Positions 1 to 7,300 of a stretch of 9,245 bases of DNA are shown piece after piece. The notes beneath the pieces were generated by a model. The model saw only the letters and a program-made list of their open reading frames with translations, did not search any database and was not told where the DNA came from. Position 1 is the stretch's first letter. Each line of letters starts with the position of its first letter. Source of the DNA: Oscillospiraceae bacterium. Its GTDB lineage: Bacteria; Bacillota; Clostridia; Oscillospirales; Oscillospiraceae. The stretch spans positions 1-9,245 of the forward strand of contig JAFYCQ010000218.1 in the NCBI GenBank assembly GCA_017539635.1, written 5' to 3'. The position numbers were made by a program, and so were the translations under genes.

Positions 1-373
1 AGGGGAAAACCCCACGCTCTTTTCCCTTATAATCGAAACGATATGATATTTTTATTATTGAGTATCCTGTTTCAGCGGTAACATCCTGATAATTCGTTTG
101 CTCTGCTGGACTCCACATATGAAATAGAAGCCCATTTTCGATTTTATCCACATATTCCACTGATGTTACTGTCACATCGCAAATATCACCTTGAGCAGTA
201 TCGCCTACATTAAGCAATGTAATTTCAGTGTTAGATTGACCTGCTGTCTCGGTTGCTGGCGTGTTCTCCGTTGAAGTTGCCGCAGATGTGTTTGTTGTCG
301 AACTATCATCACCGCAGGCAGCAAGCGACAATACCATCAACAGCGCCAATAGAATTGTGATTGCTTTTTTCAT
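1..373 (-). CDS. Small secreted lipoprotein, DUF4352-like (partial, C-terminus outside window)
   Basis: I translated this by hand; the frame is open from the ATG at 373 to the window edge, about 124 residues. It starts MKKAITILLALLMVLSLAAC, a lipoprotein signal peptide: a short Lys-rich n-region, a hydrophobic core and the lipobox L-A-A-C with Cys20 as the lipidated residue. A Ser/Thr/Ala/Glu-rich tether (about residues 21-48) follows. A beta-rich domain then begins with N-V-G-D-T-A-Q-G-D-I and continues with V-T-V-T-S-V-E, which resembles DUF4352-type lipoprotein domains (family inference, not tested). The protein should be anchored on the outer face of the membrane; its function is unknown. 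The SD GGAGG (381-385) lies 7 nt before the ATG. No promoter fits between the terminator at 386-422 and the SD, so expression must depend on transcription passing that terminator. The gene is more AT-rich than the genes to its right. Confidence 0.85.
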   Translation of the reverse strand, partial: MKKAITILLALLMVLSLAACGDDSSTTNTSAATSTENTPATETAGQSNTEITLLNVGDTAQGDICDVTVTSVEYVDKIENGLLFHMWSPAEQTNYQDVTAETGYSIIKISYRFDYKGKERGVFP

Positions 374-385
374 TGTTTTACCTCC

Positions 386-422
386 AAAAAAATAAAAAGT
401 GGCGCAGCCGAAGCCGCGCCAC
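386..422 (-). terminator. Intrinsic terminator/attenuator in front of the lipoprotein gene
   Basis: Read on the minus strand, GTGGCGC-G-GC, a TTCG tetraloop and GC-T-GCGCCAC form a stem of about 10 bp (399-422) with one G-U pair. A T-rich tail, TTTTTATTTTTTT (386-398), follows. It is a textbook rho-independent terminator with the very stable C(UUCG)G loop. Its T-tract ends directly at the SD of the lipoprotein gene, so it must be either an attenuator or a leaky terminator of the upstream small RNA. Confidence 0.85.
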
Positions 423-570
423 GAAAAACGCGACTCCATTTGCTGCGACACAAATCTCTGTTACCTAAAACAAGGCCAGAATAGGAGCTGCGTTTTTGCC
501 AAAAGACAAAAACCGACCTTGTCTTAGGTATTATTAGCCTAAGCGGTAACAATATTAGATTTGTGTCGCA
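386..570 (-). ncRNA. Structured leader RNA or small RNA of about 180 nt (family not recognised)
   Basis: On the minus strand the predicted transcript starts near 569-570. Its first 14 nt, TGCGACACAAATCT (570-557), are perfectly complementary to AGATTTGTGTCGCA (457-444). Inside this closing stem, TACCTAAGACAAGG (530-517) pairs with CCTTGTTTTAGGTA (475-462) with one G-U wobble, and GTTTTTG (513-507 region) closes a small apical hairpin with CAAAAAC (498-492 region). Additional pairings, GTTACC/GGTAAC (550-545 with 465-460) and CTTAGG/CCTAAG (543-538 with 528-523), compete with the long inner stem. A terminator follows at 386-422. A rod with paired ends, a large asymmetric internal loop and a terminal stem is reminiscent of 6S RNA, but I see no sequence signature that proves this. 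It lacks T-box, SAM, c-di-GMP or cobalamin consensus motifs. It could be a free sRNA or a cis-acting leader of the lipoprotein gene. Confidence 0.55.
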
Positions 571-575
571 GGTTT

Positions 576-604
576 ATTTTACCACACTTATACCAAGAAT
601 ACAA
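576..604 (-). promoter_or_regulatory. Sigma-A type promoter of the structured leader
   Basis: On the minus strand the -35 is TTGTAT (604-599), the spacer is exactly 17 bp, and the -10 is TAAAAT (581-576). The predicted start of transcription, 6-7 nt on, falls at about 569-570. That is exactly the first base of the 14-bp closing stem of the leader RNA, which supports both calls. Confidence 0.65.
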
Positions 605-657
605 TAATTGCTTTTTTAATCTTCATACTTTTTTCCTTTCCGCGGGAAGTCCAAACT

Positions 658-691
658 AAAAAAGCGCCTCTTCCATGAAGAGACGCTTTTT
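658..691 (-). terminator. Intrinsic terminator of the STAS/anti-sigma unit (bidirectional)
   Basis: GCG-C-CTCTT (664-672), loop CCATG, and AAGAG-A-CGC (678-686) form a stem with one C/A mismatch, flanked by A-tracts on the left and TTTTT on the right. It can therefore work in both directions. It lies just after the TAA at 707-709 of the last minus-strand gene and separates that unit from the AT-rich leader/lipoprotein region. Confidence 0.8.
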
Positions 692-706
692 CATTCTGTT
701 CTGTCT

Positions 707-976
707 TTAAGCGGTAATCTTTTTATAAATGATCATTTCCACCTGGTGGCCGGAGATGCTGACCTTTATATCGTCGGCAACGTTGGAGACGACTGACTTT
801 TCCAGCTCGTCCCAGGCCTCGTCCGCACCTTCGCTTTTGCGCTCCATTTCAGACTGTATCTTGCTCTGATAATCGCTCAGCGACCACATAAGGAAAACAC
901 CCGAGGGATCGTAGGTGGGGTCGATGAACACCGGCACGTCCTCCACCGGCTCGAAAAACGAGCGTATCTTGCCCAT
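707..976 (-). CDS. C-terminal part of interrupted anti-sigma/ATPase-like regulator
   Basis: This is 89 codons from an ATG at 976, beginning M-G-K-I-R-S-F-F and ending K-I-T-A. It contains a W-S-L-S-D-Y-Q stretch, an acidic/Lys-rich helix with A-W-D-E-L-E-K-S, and a final beta-like segment I-K-V-S-I-S-G-H-Q-V-E-M-I-I. No signal peptide or membrane segment is present. It lies in the same frame as the preceding gene, 30 nt after that gene's TAA; the bridging codons read S-G-K-N-E-A-S-K-G-L. From memory of this family, intact proteins of roughly 190 residues continue through such an SGKN...KG.MGKIR segment, so this is probably the second half of a single broken gene. The ribosome site is weak (AAGGG only 4 nt before ATG), so separate translation would be inefficient, perhaps by reinitiation. 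Confidence 0.6.
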   Translation of the reverse strand: MGKIRSFFEPVEDVPVFIDPTYDPSGVFLMWSLSDYQSKIQSEMERKSEGADEAWDELEKSVVSNVADDIKVSISGHQVEMIIYKKITA

Positions 977-1006
977 GAGGCCCTTGGAGGCCTCGTTTTT
1001 GCCGCT

Positions 1007-1285
1007 TTAGGAGGTGGAGATGAGTTTTTTCCTCTGCTCGAGATCGATATAGGTGTCCGCCTGCAGGTGGAGCTGGAAGACGCCGTCCTCGTCCTCTATC
1101 CAGAAACAGGCGTCGGTCTTGCCTGCTATGGAGCGCATCATGCCCAGCATTTCCTCCGTCAGGAGCCGGAGGTGAAGTGCGCCGTTCTTGGACAGCTCCT
1201 TGTAAACGGCGACCTTTTCGGTCTCCTGCATGACCTTGTCCATGTTGCTGCCGTCGCTGGAAACAACGATATAATCGCTTCTCAT
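1007..1285 (-). CDS. N-terminal part of interrupted anti-sigma factor (GHKL/RsbW-like) regulator
   Basis: This is 92 codons from ATG 1285 to TAA 1007-1009. The SD AAAGGAGGG (1292-1300), overlapping the stop of the STAS gene, sits about 7 nt before this ATG; the nearer ATG at 1290 meets a stop after two codons, so 1285 is the start. The layout (N-terminal strand, helix with L-R-L-L-T-E-E-M-L-G-M-M at about 39-50, then strands F-W-I-E-D-E-D and F-Q-L-H-L-Q-A-D) resembles the RsbW/SpoIIAB-type GHKL fold. Coupling to a STAS gene supports an anti-sigma-like role, binding or phosphorylating the STAS partner. However, Met49 stands where the N-box Asn is expected and no D-x-G-x-G box is visible, so ATP binding is doubtful. 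The in-frame TAA removes the C-terminal half encoded at 707-976. No sigma factor gene is adjacent. Confidence 0.6.
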   Translation of the reverse strand: MRSDYIVVSSDGSNMDKVMQETEKVAVYKELSKNGALHLRLLTEEMLGMMRSIAGKTDACFWIEDEDGVFQLHLQADTYIDLEQRKKLISTS

Positions 1286-1299
1286 TTCATACCCTCCTT

Positions 1300-1596
1300 T
1301 TACTCAATGGTCAGAATATCCGTAAAGCCGGTGCAGCTGAATACCTCCATGACCAGATCGTTGACGTTTTTGATTTTCATCGAGCCCTGCTTTGCCATTT
1401 TCTTCTGGGCGGAGAGCAGTACGCGAAGTCCGGCGGAGGAGACATAGTCCAGGTTTTTGAAATCAAAGGTCAGCTCCGTGACGCCGTCAAGGCAGCTTTG
1501 CAGCTCCTTTTCCAGTTCCGGCGCCGTAATGGTCTCCAGCCGCCCCTCCAGTTCTATGAGCAGCGCCGTGCCGTTCTGAGTTTTGTTGATAGTCAT
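1300..1596 (-). CDS. STAS-domain anti-sigma factor antagonist (SpoIIAA/RsbV-like)
   Basis: This is a 98-residue protein consisting of one STAS domain. Visible features are the N-terminal strand A-L-L-I-E-L-E-G-R-L-E (about 11-21), helix A-P-E-L-E-K-E-L, strand L-T-F-D-F-K-N-L, and the phosphorylation-site loop D-Y-V-S-S-A-G-L-R-V-L-L (50-61) with Ser53/Ser54. Length and motif match SpoIIAA/RsbV (about 110-117 aa). In that family the unphosphorylated form captures the anti-sigma kinase and frees the sigma factor; phosphorylation on the loop Ser inactivates it. An SD of GGAAGGAAG type lies about 5 nt before ATG 1596. The gene is followed after 14 nt by the GHKL-like gene, its likely partner. 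It has its own promoter at 1642-1670. Cytoplasmic; the target sigma factor or other output cannot be seen here. Confidence 0.88.
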   Translation of the reverse strand: MTINKTQNGTALLIELEGRLETITAPELEKELQSCLDGVTELTFDFKNLDYVSSAGLRVLLSAQKKMAKQGSMKIKNVNDLVMEVFSCTGFTDILTIE

Positions 1597-1641
1597 ATTA
1601 TCTTCCTTCCTGTTGCTTGTTTATAAATCTAATTTTTAAGT

Positions 1642-1670
1642 ATTATAGCAGAGAAAAGCTTTGTAATCAA
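1642..1670 (-). promoter_or_regulatory. Sigma-A type promoter of the STAS operon
   Basis: On the minus strand the -35 is TTGATT (1670-1665), the spacer is 17 bp, and the -10 is a consensus TATAAT (1647-1642). Transcription would start near 1635, giving a 5' leader of about 40 nt before ATG 1596. A 7-bp inverted repeat, GTAATCA (1663-1669) / TGATTAC (1681-1687), overlaps the -35 and could be an operator. Confidence 0.75.
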
Positions 1671-1703
1671 TAATTATTCGTGATTACCCGGCAAAAACTA
1701 CGC

Positions 1704-4058
1704 TTATATGCTCCGCTCCATAAGAGCTACGCTGCGGCCGCTCCACTCCATCTCCCTGCCGGAAAATGTGAAGCCCTGCTTCTGCCAGAAGTCTATGGCG
1801 TCGGTGTTTTCCCGGGATACGCCCACAGAGAGGAAATCAAAGCCCTGGCCGCTCATGGCGGCGCGCACGTCGGCGAATATCTGGGAGCCTATGCCCTGCC
1901 TCTGCCTGCCGGCGTCCACCATGAACCAGCCGATGAAGGCGTCGTCCTTCTCCGGGTAGCCGGTGATTAGGTCGAGTATGGCCGTAAGTCTCTCCTCGCT
2001 GTCGTAAAAGCCCACGAAATGCTTGCACTCGGGGGCCGTGCCCTCCGGCACTTCGCTGATGACCTCCGTAAGGTCCCGCCGGCTGGGCTTTGTGTTCTGA
2101 TTTCTGTAGTAGCGTCGGTTTTCCCGGTAAAGCCGGTACACCTCGCTTATCTCCGCCTCCGTGATGCGGCGGACATTGAATTCCGAGGAGAGCATTCCGA
2201 TGTCGAACTGCCCGTCCCTGCTGCCCGTCTCATAGCTGATTACGGTGCGGAACTGGGTCTCGTAAAGCTCCCTGTAAACGCCGTTCCGGTTAAGCAGCTC
2301 CTCGTGGCTGCCCTGTTCGGCGATCCTGCCGTCCGCGACCACCAGAATTCGGTCCGCTTTTAGTATCGTGGAGAGCCTGTGGGCGATAACGATGCTGGTG
2401 CGCCCCTGCATCATGGATTCCAGAGCGTCCTGTATGGCGTTTTCGGAAATGGAGTCCAGAGCGGAGGTGGCCTCGTCAAGGATAAGGATCTTCGGATCCT
2501 TCAGGATGACCCGGGCGATTGAAAGCCTCTGCTTTTCGCCGCCGGAGAGCTTTAAGCCTCTGTTGCCCACCTCCGTTTCGTAGGCGTGGGGCTGCTTCAT
2601 GATAAAATCGTGGATGCTGGCCTTTTTGCAGGCCTCCTCGATCTCCTCCATGGAGGCGTCCGCCCGGGCGTAGCGCAGGTTGTCCAGAATGGTGCCGTTG
2701 AACAGGTAAGTCTCCTGGGTCACGACGCCTATCTGGGAACGCAGCCAGCCCAGGTCAATGTCCCGCACATCCTCACCGCCCACGGAAACGCTGCCGCCGG
2801 TAACATCGTACAGCCGTGGCAGCATGTTGACAACCGTTGACTTGCCGCTGCCGGAGGGGCCGACTATGGCGTACATTTTTCCGCCGGGGACAGTGAAATT
2901 TATGTCGGTCAAAAGCGGCTTTTCCGGGTCGTAACTGAAAACCACGTGGTCGTAAACGATATCCTTACGGGCCAGATCGGGCCTGGAGCCGTTTTCGGGG
3001 GACTTTATGGTTATGGGGCGGTCGAGATAATCGAATATTCTGGTGAACAGAGCCAAAGAGCGGGTGAAATCCACTCCCACGTTCAAAAGGGATTCCACCG
3101 GGCGGTAAAGCCTGTTCACCAGCGCCACGGTAGCCGTTATGGTGCCGACGCTGAGAACGGAGCCCGTTGCCTTCAGCATGATAAGTCCGCCGGCCAGATA
3201 TATGAGCAGCGGGCCCACCTGGGTGAACATGCCCATGACGACGAAGAACCACCTGCCGCTGCGGGCCTCCTTTAAGGAGATCTTCATGACCTCGCCGTTC
3301 ACCCGCTCAAAGTTCGAGTATTCCTCCTTTTCCCGGGTGAAGAGCTTTACCAGCATGGAGCCGCTGACGCTCAGTGTCTCGTTGATGATCTGGTTCATTT
3401 CGTCGTTTTTGGCCTGGCTTTCCGTAAGCAGGCGAAAGCGGGTGTTGCCCACGATCCGGGTGGGGAGTATGAGCAGCGGGATTATAAGCATTCCCACGAT
3501 TGCCAGCTGCCAGTTCAGAGTGAAAAGGGCGATGGTCGTGGTGACGATTGTGGCGACGTTTTTCACGATGTTTGTCAGCGTGCTGCTGATGACGGTGCTC
3601 ACGCCGCCGATGTCGGTGTTCATGCGGGTGATGATGTCGCCCTGCTTTTCAGAGGTGAAAAAGGCGTGGGGCATCTGCTGCAGATGACTGTACATCTGGT
3701 TTTTCATATCGAAGATAACCCGCTGGGATATCCAGGAGTTTATGTAGTTTTCCGCCAGGCCGATTATCTGGCTGACGGCAATGGCGCCGAGAGCGGCCAG
3801 ACACAGCTTTATAAGCTCGGTCAGATTGCGGTCTATAAGGGCGTGGTCAACTATTTGCCCGGTGATGATGGAGGGCAGTAGTCCTATGGCAGCAGAGAGC
3901 AGTATGGCAAGAAAGACAAACAAAAACTGCAGCCAATAGGGTTTCAGATAGCTGCTGATGCGCAAAATAAGCGCCTTGGTCACCCTCGGCCTGTGCGCTT
4001 TCTCTTCCTCAGTTAGATGACCGCGGGGGCCCAGGCCTCCGAATGCTCCTGCCGGCAT
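1704..4058 (-). CDS. ABC exporter half-transporter with fused C-terminal GNAT acetyltransferase
   Basis: This is 784 residues from ATG 4058. Order: cytoplasmic N-terminus (M-P-A-G-A-F-G-G-L-G), a type-IV-exporter (ABCB-like) membrane domain of about 20-340 with six hydrophobic segments (first about 41-59), an NBD of about 365-605, and a GNAT domain of about 622-784. The NBD is intact: Walker A G-P-S-G-S-G-K-S (400-407), Q-loop Gln448, signature L-S-G-G-E-K-Q-R (504-511), Walker B ending D528-E529, D-loop S-A-L-D, H-loop His560. The GNAT part shows the acetyl-CoA motif Q-R-Q-G-I-G (719-724) and a following alpha-helix. The exporter part should dimerise and expel a lipid, peptide or drug; the substrate is unknown. 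The acetyltransferase would face the cytosol and could modify the cargo, an antibiotic or a protein. The frame can be extended to a TTG at 4127, but that codon is immediately upstream of the promoter -10 and has no SD; ATG 4058 has AAAGGA 11 nt upstream. Confidence 0.88.
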   Translation of the reverse strand: MPAGAFGGLGPRGHLTEEEKAHRPRVTKALILRISSYLKPYWLQFLFVFLAILLSAAIGLLPSIITGQIVDHALIDRNLTELIKLCLAALGAIAVSQIIGLAENYINSWISQRVIFDMKNQMYSHLQQMPHAFFTSEKQGDIITRMNTDIGGVSTVISSTLTNIVKNVATIVTTTIALFTLNWQLAIVGMLIIPLLILPTRIVGNTRFRLLTESQAKNDEMNQIINETLSVSGSMLVKLFTREKEEYSNFERVNGEVMKISLKEARSGRWFFVVMGMFTQVGPLLIYLAGGLIMLKATGSVLSVGTITATVALVNRLYRPVESLLNVGVDFTRSLALFTRIFDYLDRPITIKSPENGSRPDLARKDIVYDHVVFSYDPEKPLLTDINFTVPGGKMYAIVGPSGSGKSTVVNMLPRLYDVTGGSVSVGGEDVRDIDLGWLRSQIGVVTQETYLFNGTILDNLRYARADASMEEIEEACKKASIHDFIMKQPHAYETEVGNRGLKLSGGEKQRLSIARVILKDPKILILDEATSALDSISENAIQDALESMMQGRTSIVIAHRLSTILKADRILVVADGRIAEQGSHEELLNRNGVYRELYETQFRTVISYETGSRDGQFDIGMLSSEFNVRRITEAEISEVYRLYRENRRYYRNQNTKPSRRDLTEVISEVPEGTAPECKHFVGFYDSEERLTAILDLITGYPEKDDAFIGWFMVDAGRQRQGIGSQIFADVRAAMSGQGFDFLSVGVSRENTDAIDFWQKQGFTFSGREMEWSGRSVALMERSI

Positions 4059-4118
4059 GATCGCACGTGTCCTTTCAAATATGAGTCTCTTGCGGCTGCT
4101 TTGTTCAGCTTCCTTTAT

Positions 4119-4147
4119 ATTATACAAAAATCTTATTTAAAACACAA
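4119..4147 (-). promoter_or_regulatory. Promoter of the ABC-GNAT gene
   Basis: On the minus strand the -35 is TTGTGT (4147-4142), the spacer is 17 bp, and the -10 is TATAAT (4124-4119). Transcription should begin near 4112, downstream of the TTG at 4127, which argues for translation from ATG 4058 with a leader of roughly 55 nt. Confidence 0.65.
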
Positions 4148-4239
4148 CAAAAAATGACCCGTTTCTCCGGCAGAGGTCGGCATGTTTTCCCGTTGCCCGC
4201 GAAGGCGATTTCCGATCCGGCATTTGATCTGTAAAAATA

Positions 4240-4268
4240 TTGTATTTTAACCATTTTGATATTATAAT
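4240..4268 (+). promoter_or_regulatory. Promoter of the SLH surface-protein gene
   Basis: The -35 is TTGTAT (4240-4245), the spacer is 17 bp, and the -10 is TATAAT (4263-4268). A second TATAAT at 4274-4279 has no fitting -35 (TTGATA at 4257 is only 11 bp away). The remaining part of the divergent intergenic region (4148-4239) shows nothing I can name. Confidence 0.65.
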
Positions 4269-4331
4269 TATCCTATAATACTGTGAGCATTTCGCTGCGC
4301 GTTCAATAAGCTCTTACAGGAGGCTGCTGTT

Positions 4332-7300
4332 ATGAAAACCAAAAGGATTCTGAGCTTTGTTTTATCGCTTTTGATGTGTGTTTCGCTCCTGCCCATACCG
4401 GCGCTTGCCCTTGGCACGAAGGAGGAGATATGGCCCGGTTCTGGATCACTCGATGCCCATAAATACACCGGGGAAGCGGTGACGTTATTTGAAGGCGGCA
4501 GTACGATGCTCTGCGGCGACGCAAACTGCGACGGCAAAGTGGACATGGCGGACGTGGTGGTCCTCAGAAAGTGGCTGAATGACGCTTCGGCGTACAATAT
4601 GAAAAATGACGGCAAAATCAACGCCGACGTAATAAACCTTAAAGACGAAGCCGTCTTGGATGAAAATGACGCTCTGGTAATACAGAAATATCTTGCAGGA
4701 GCGGAGGCGAGCCTGAACGGCCAGACGCCCGCCCGGCCCACCGGAAATCAAAGCGCCGGCGAGCTTGAAGAAGGCATGATCGGGCTCAGCTTTCCGACAG
4801 TCAAAGCCGTTCCCGGCTCAACAGTCCAGCTGAAAGTAGTTGTCAATGATGCTTCAAACGCCGGGCTTGCCTTATCTGCTATGGATATGACGCTTAAAAC
4901 AGACAGCCCGCTGAAAATCTCCGGAGTTTCGGAAAAAACAGCGGCGTATAACGCCGATATTCTCAGCAAGACCTCCGACGCAGGTCTTCATCTGTGCTTC
5001 GTAAACTCTAAAGGCGACGGTGTCGCGGCCGACGATGGGGCGGTCGTGTTCACTCTTAATGTGGAGGTCCCGGAAGGCACCGCTGCAAAGAGCTATACCG
5101 TGTCCGTTGACGATCTGTTCCGGGCGTTCGACGGCAATGGAAGCAACATCAGCAGCAGCGTCTGCCTGACGGCGGGGACTATAGTTGTGGAGGAATCCGC
5201 TCCTGCCCCGATGGAGGTCTCCGCCTGGAGCGGCCTTGCAGACGCTCTCAATAAGGGAGGAGATATAAAGCTCTTATCCGACATAACATGGTCCGAGGGG
5301 GACAAGGTACTTGAAATCCCCAAGGATGTCAAAGTGACTTTGGACTTAAACGTCCACACCATAGACCGAGGTCTTGCCAAAGCGGAGAAGCCGGTGAGCG
5401 ACGGCCTTATCATACTTAATAAAGGCACCCTGATCATCAAGAACGGTACCCTGACCGGCGCATATAACAACGGGAACGGCGGCGCGGTTTTTAACGCCGA
5501 GGGCGCGGCCATCACCTTAGACGGCGTCACTGTAACGAAAAACAGGGCGTTAAACGGCGGAGGAGTTTACAATTCCGATGAAGCCACTGCCATTATCAAC
5601 AATTCTCTCTTCAGCTATAACGAAGCCGGAAACAGCGGCGGCGTCATTTATAACAACAGCGTCATTACGATAAAAAACTGCCGCTTTGAGAATAATCAGG
5701 CGGGTATTATCGAGGAAAGCGGCGGCAACGGCGGCGGCATATACAACGGCAAAAACGTTACCTTGAATTTATCCGGCAGCGTTATAATCATAGGCAACAC
5801 CGCAGGCGACATGGCCAACAACGTCTATTTGTCCGGCGGCACGCCTGTTAATATAACCGCGCCCCTGGATGAAAAAGCCGTCATCGGCGTCACCACTCAG
5901 ATGGAGGGCGATCCCGTGGTATTCACTGCCGGCCTTAAAGACAACGGCGCGAAGGAAAATTTCGTAAGTGACGATAATAGCTTCAAGCTCGACGTCAGAG
6001 ATTCCGGCGAAGTCCAGCTTTCGGTCAGGACTCCCGAGAGCGTCACCGTCACCTTCCACAAAAATGACGGCTCTGACCCGGAGACGACGGCCGGCCAGAC
6101 CGTACCCTACAACACGGAAACTGCCCTGAACGCCAACACCTTCACAAACGGCGATCTCGTCTTTGTCTGCTGGAACACGGAGGCGAAGCCCACGGAGACA
6201 AACCCGGGCACGGTTTACACCGACAAGGCTTCCGTGAAGCTGACGGAGGATCTTGACCTCTACGCCCAGTGGCGGAGCGCCTCCGACTGGGCGCTTCTGG
6301 CACGAAAAATGGAACAGGGAGGGGAAATCAAGCTGGAGGGCAGCGTCTCTCCCGACTTTTCCGGTGACAGCGCTTATGACAACAGCCCTCTCACCGTTCC
6401 CAAGGACGTAAGCGTCACCCTTGACCTCAACGGCTTTACCATCGACCGCAAGCTGGACAGCGCGAGGAGCAACGGCTGCGTCATCAAGGTGGAAGGCGCC
6501 CTTACCATAACCGACAGCAGCGCAGAAAAGACCGGCAAGATCACCGGCGGCAACAACCAGTACAACGCCGGCAGATACGATAACTACGGCGGCGGCGTTT
6601 ACGTGGGCGCCGCGGGGGAATTTACCCTTGAGGGCGGCACCATAACGGGAAGCAAGGCCACCGCAGGCGACGGCGTTTACATCGACGGCGGTTCCTTTAC
6701 GATGAAGGGTGGCAGCATTACCGGAAATACCGGCACAGTTTCCGGCGTAAGTGCGAGAAACAACGGCTCCTTCACCATGTCCGGCGGAAGCATCACCGAT
6801 AATTCCGGCAGCATGATCGTCCAGATAAACAACAGCAGCTGTACCATGACCGGCGGCAGGATAGAAAACAACAAAACCACCAACTTCGGCGCGGTGTATC
6901 TGCTCCTCAGCGGCAGCAGCATGAAAATCTCCGGCGCGCCTGTAATAAGCGGCAGCGTAAAGCAAAACGGCGGTACTCCCTATAACGTCTATCTTTTAAG
7001 CGGGAAGAAGCTGACCGTCACCGGAGAACTGGACGCCGACGCGAATATAGGCGTCACAATGAAGGCTCCCGGCGTGTTCACCGACGGCCTTAACGGCAGG
7101 GGAGACGCCAAAAGCTTCACAAGCGACGAAGCGAAATACACCGTCACGACAAACGACGGAAGCGGCGAAGCAGAGCTCACCCCGACCCCCACATCTCCGC
7201 CGCAAATAACCGGCCAGCCGGAAGCATTGACCCTGACTTACTGTTATACTTCCGGCAGCCTCACAGTCGATGCTGCCTGCGCCGATGACCATACGCTCAG

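Noticed and set aside
460..550. Integron attC-like site (imperfect palindrome with GTTACC/GGTAAC ends)
   Set aside because: The ends do not match the GTTRRRY core pattern, and there is no integrase or cassette arrangement.
370..552. 60-aa minus-strand ORF across the leader and terminator
   Set aside because: It overlaps the structured RNA and terminator, has no ribosome site and low-complexity content; a chance frame.
444..570. Miniature inverted-repeat element (MITE) bounded by 14-bp inverted repeats
   Set aside because: No target-site duplication is visible at the borders, and the promoter start and downstream terminator fit an RNA better. A genome-wide copy count would settle it.
588..626. 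A 12-codon minus-strand ORF (M-K-I-K-K-A-I-I-V-F-L-V) with an AAAGGA-like SD, possible leader peptide or remnant of a signal peptide
   Set aside because: The well-formed promoter at 576-604 lies inside it, so it would not be in that transcript, and nothing else supports translation.
5453..5760. Repeated GGCGGC/AAC-rich stretches as possible DNA tandem repeats
   Set aside because: The pattern follows codons of the Gly/Asn-rich beta-helix rungs and has no regular nucleotide period. No CRISPR-like direct repeats with unique spacers were found in the window.
5769..6965. 398-aa minus-strand open frame opposite the surface-protein gene
   Set aside because: It lies entirely antisense to the beta-helix coding region, has an Ala/Val/Gly-rich composition typical of a shadow frame, and has no recognisable domain.
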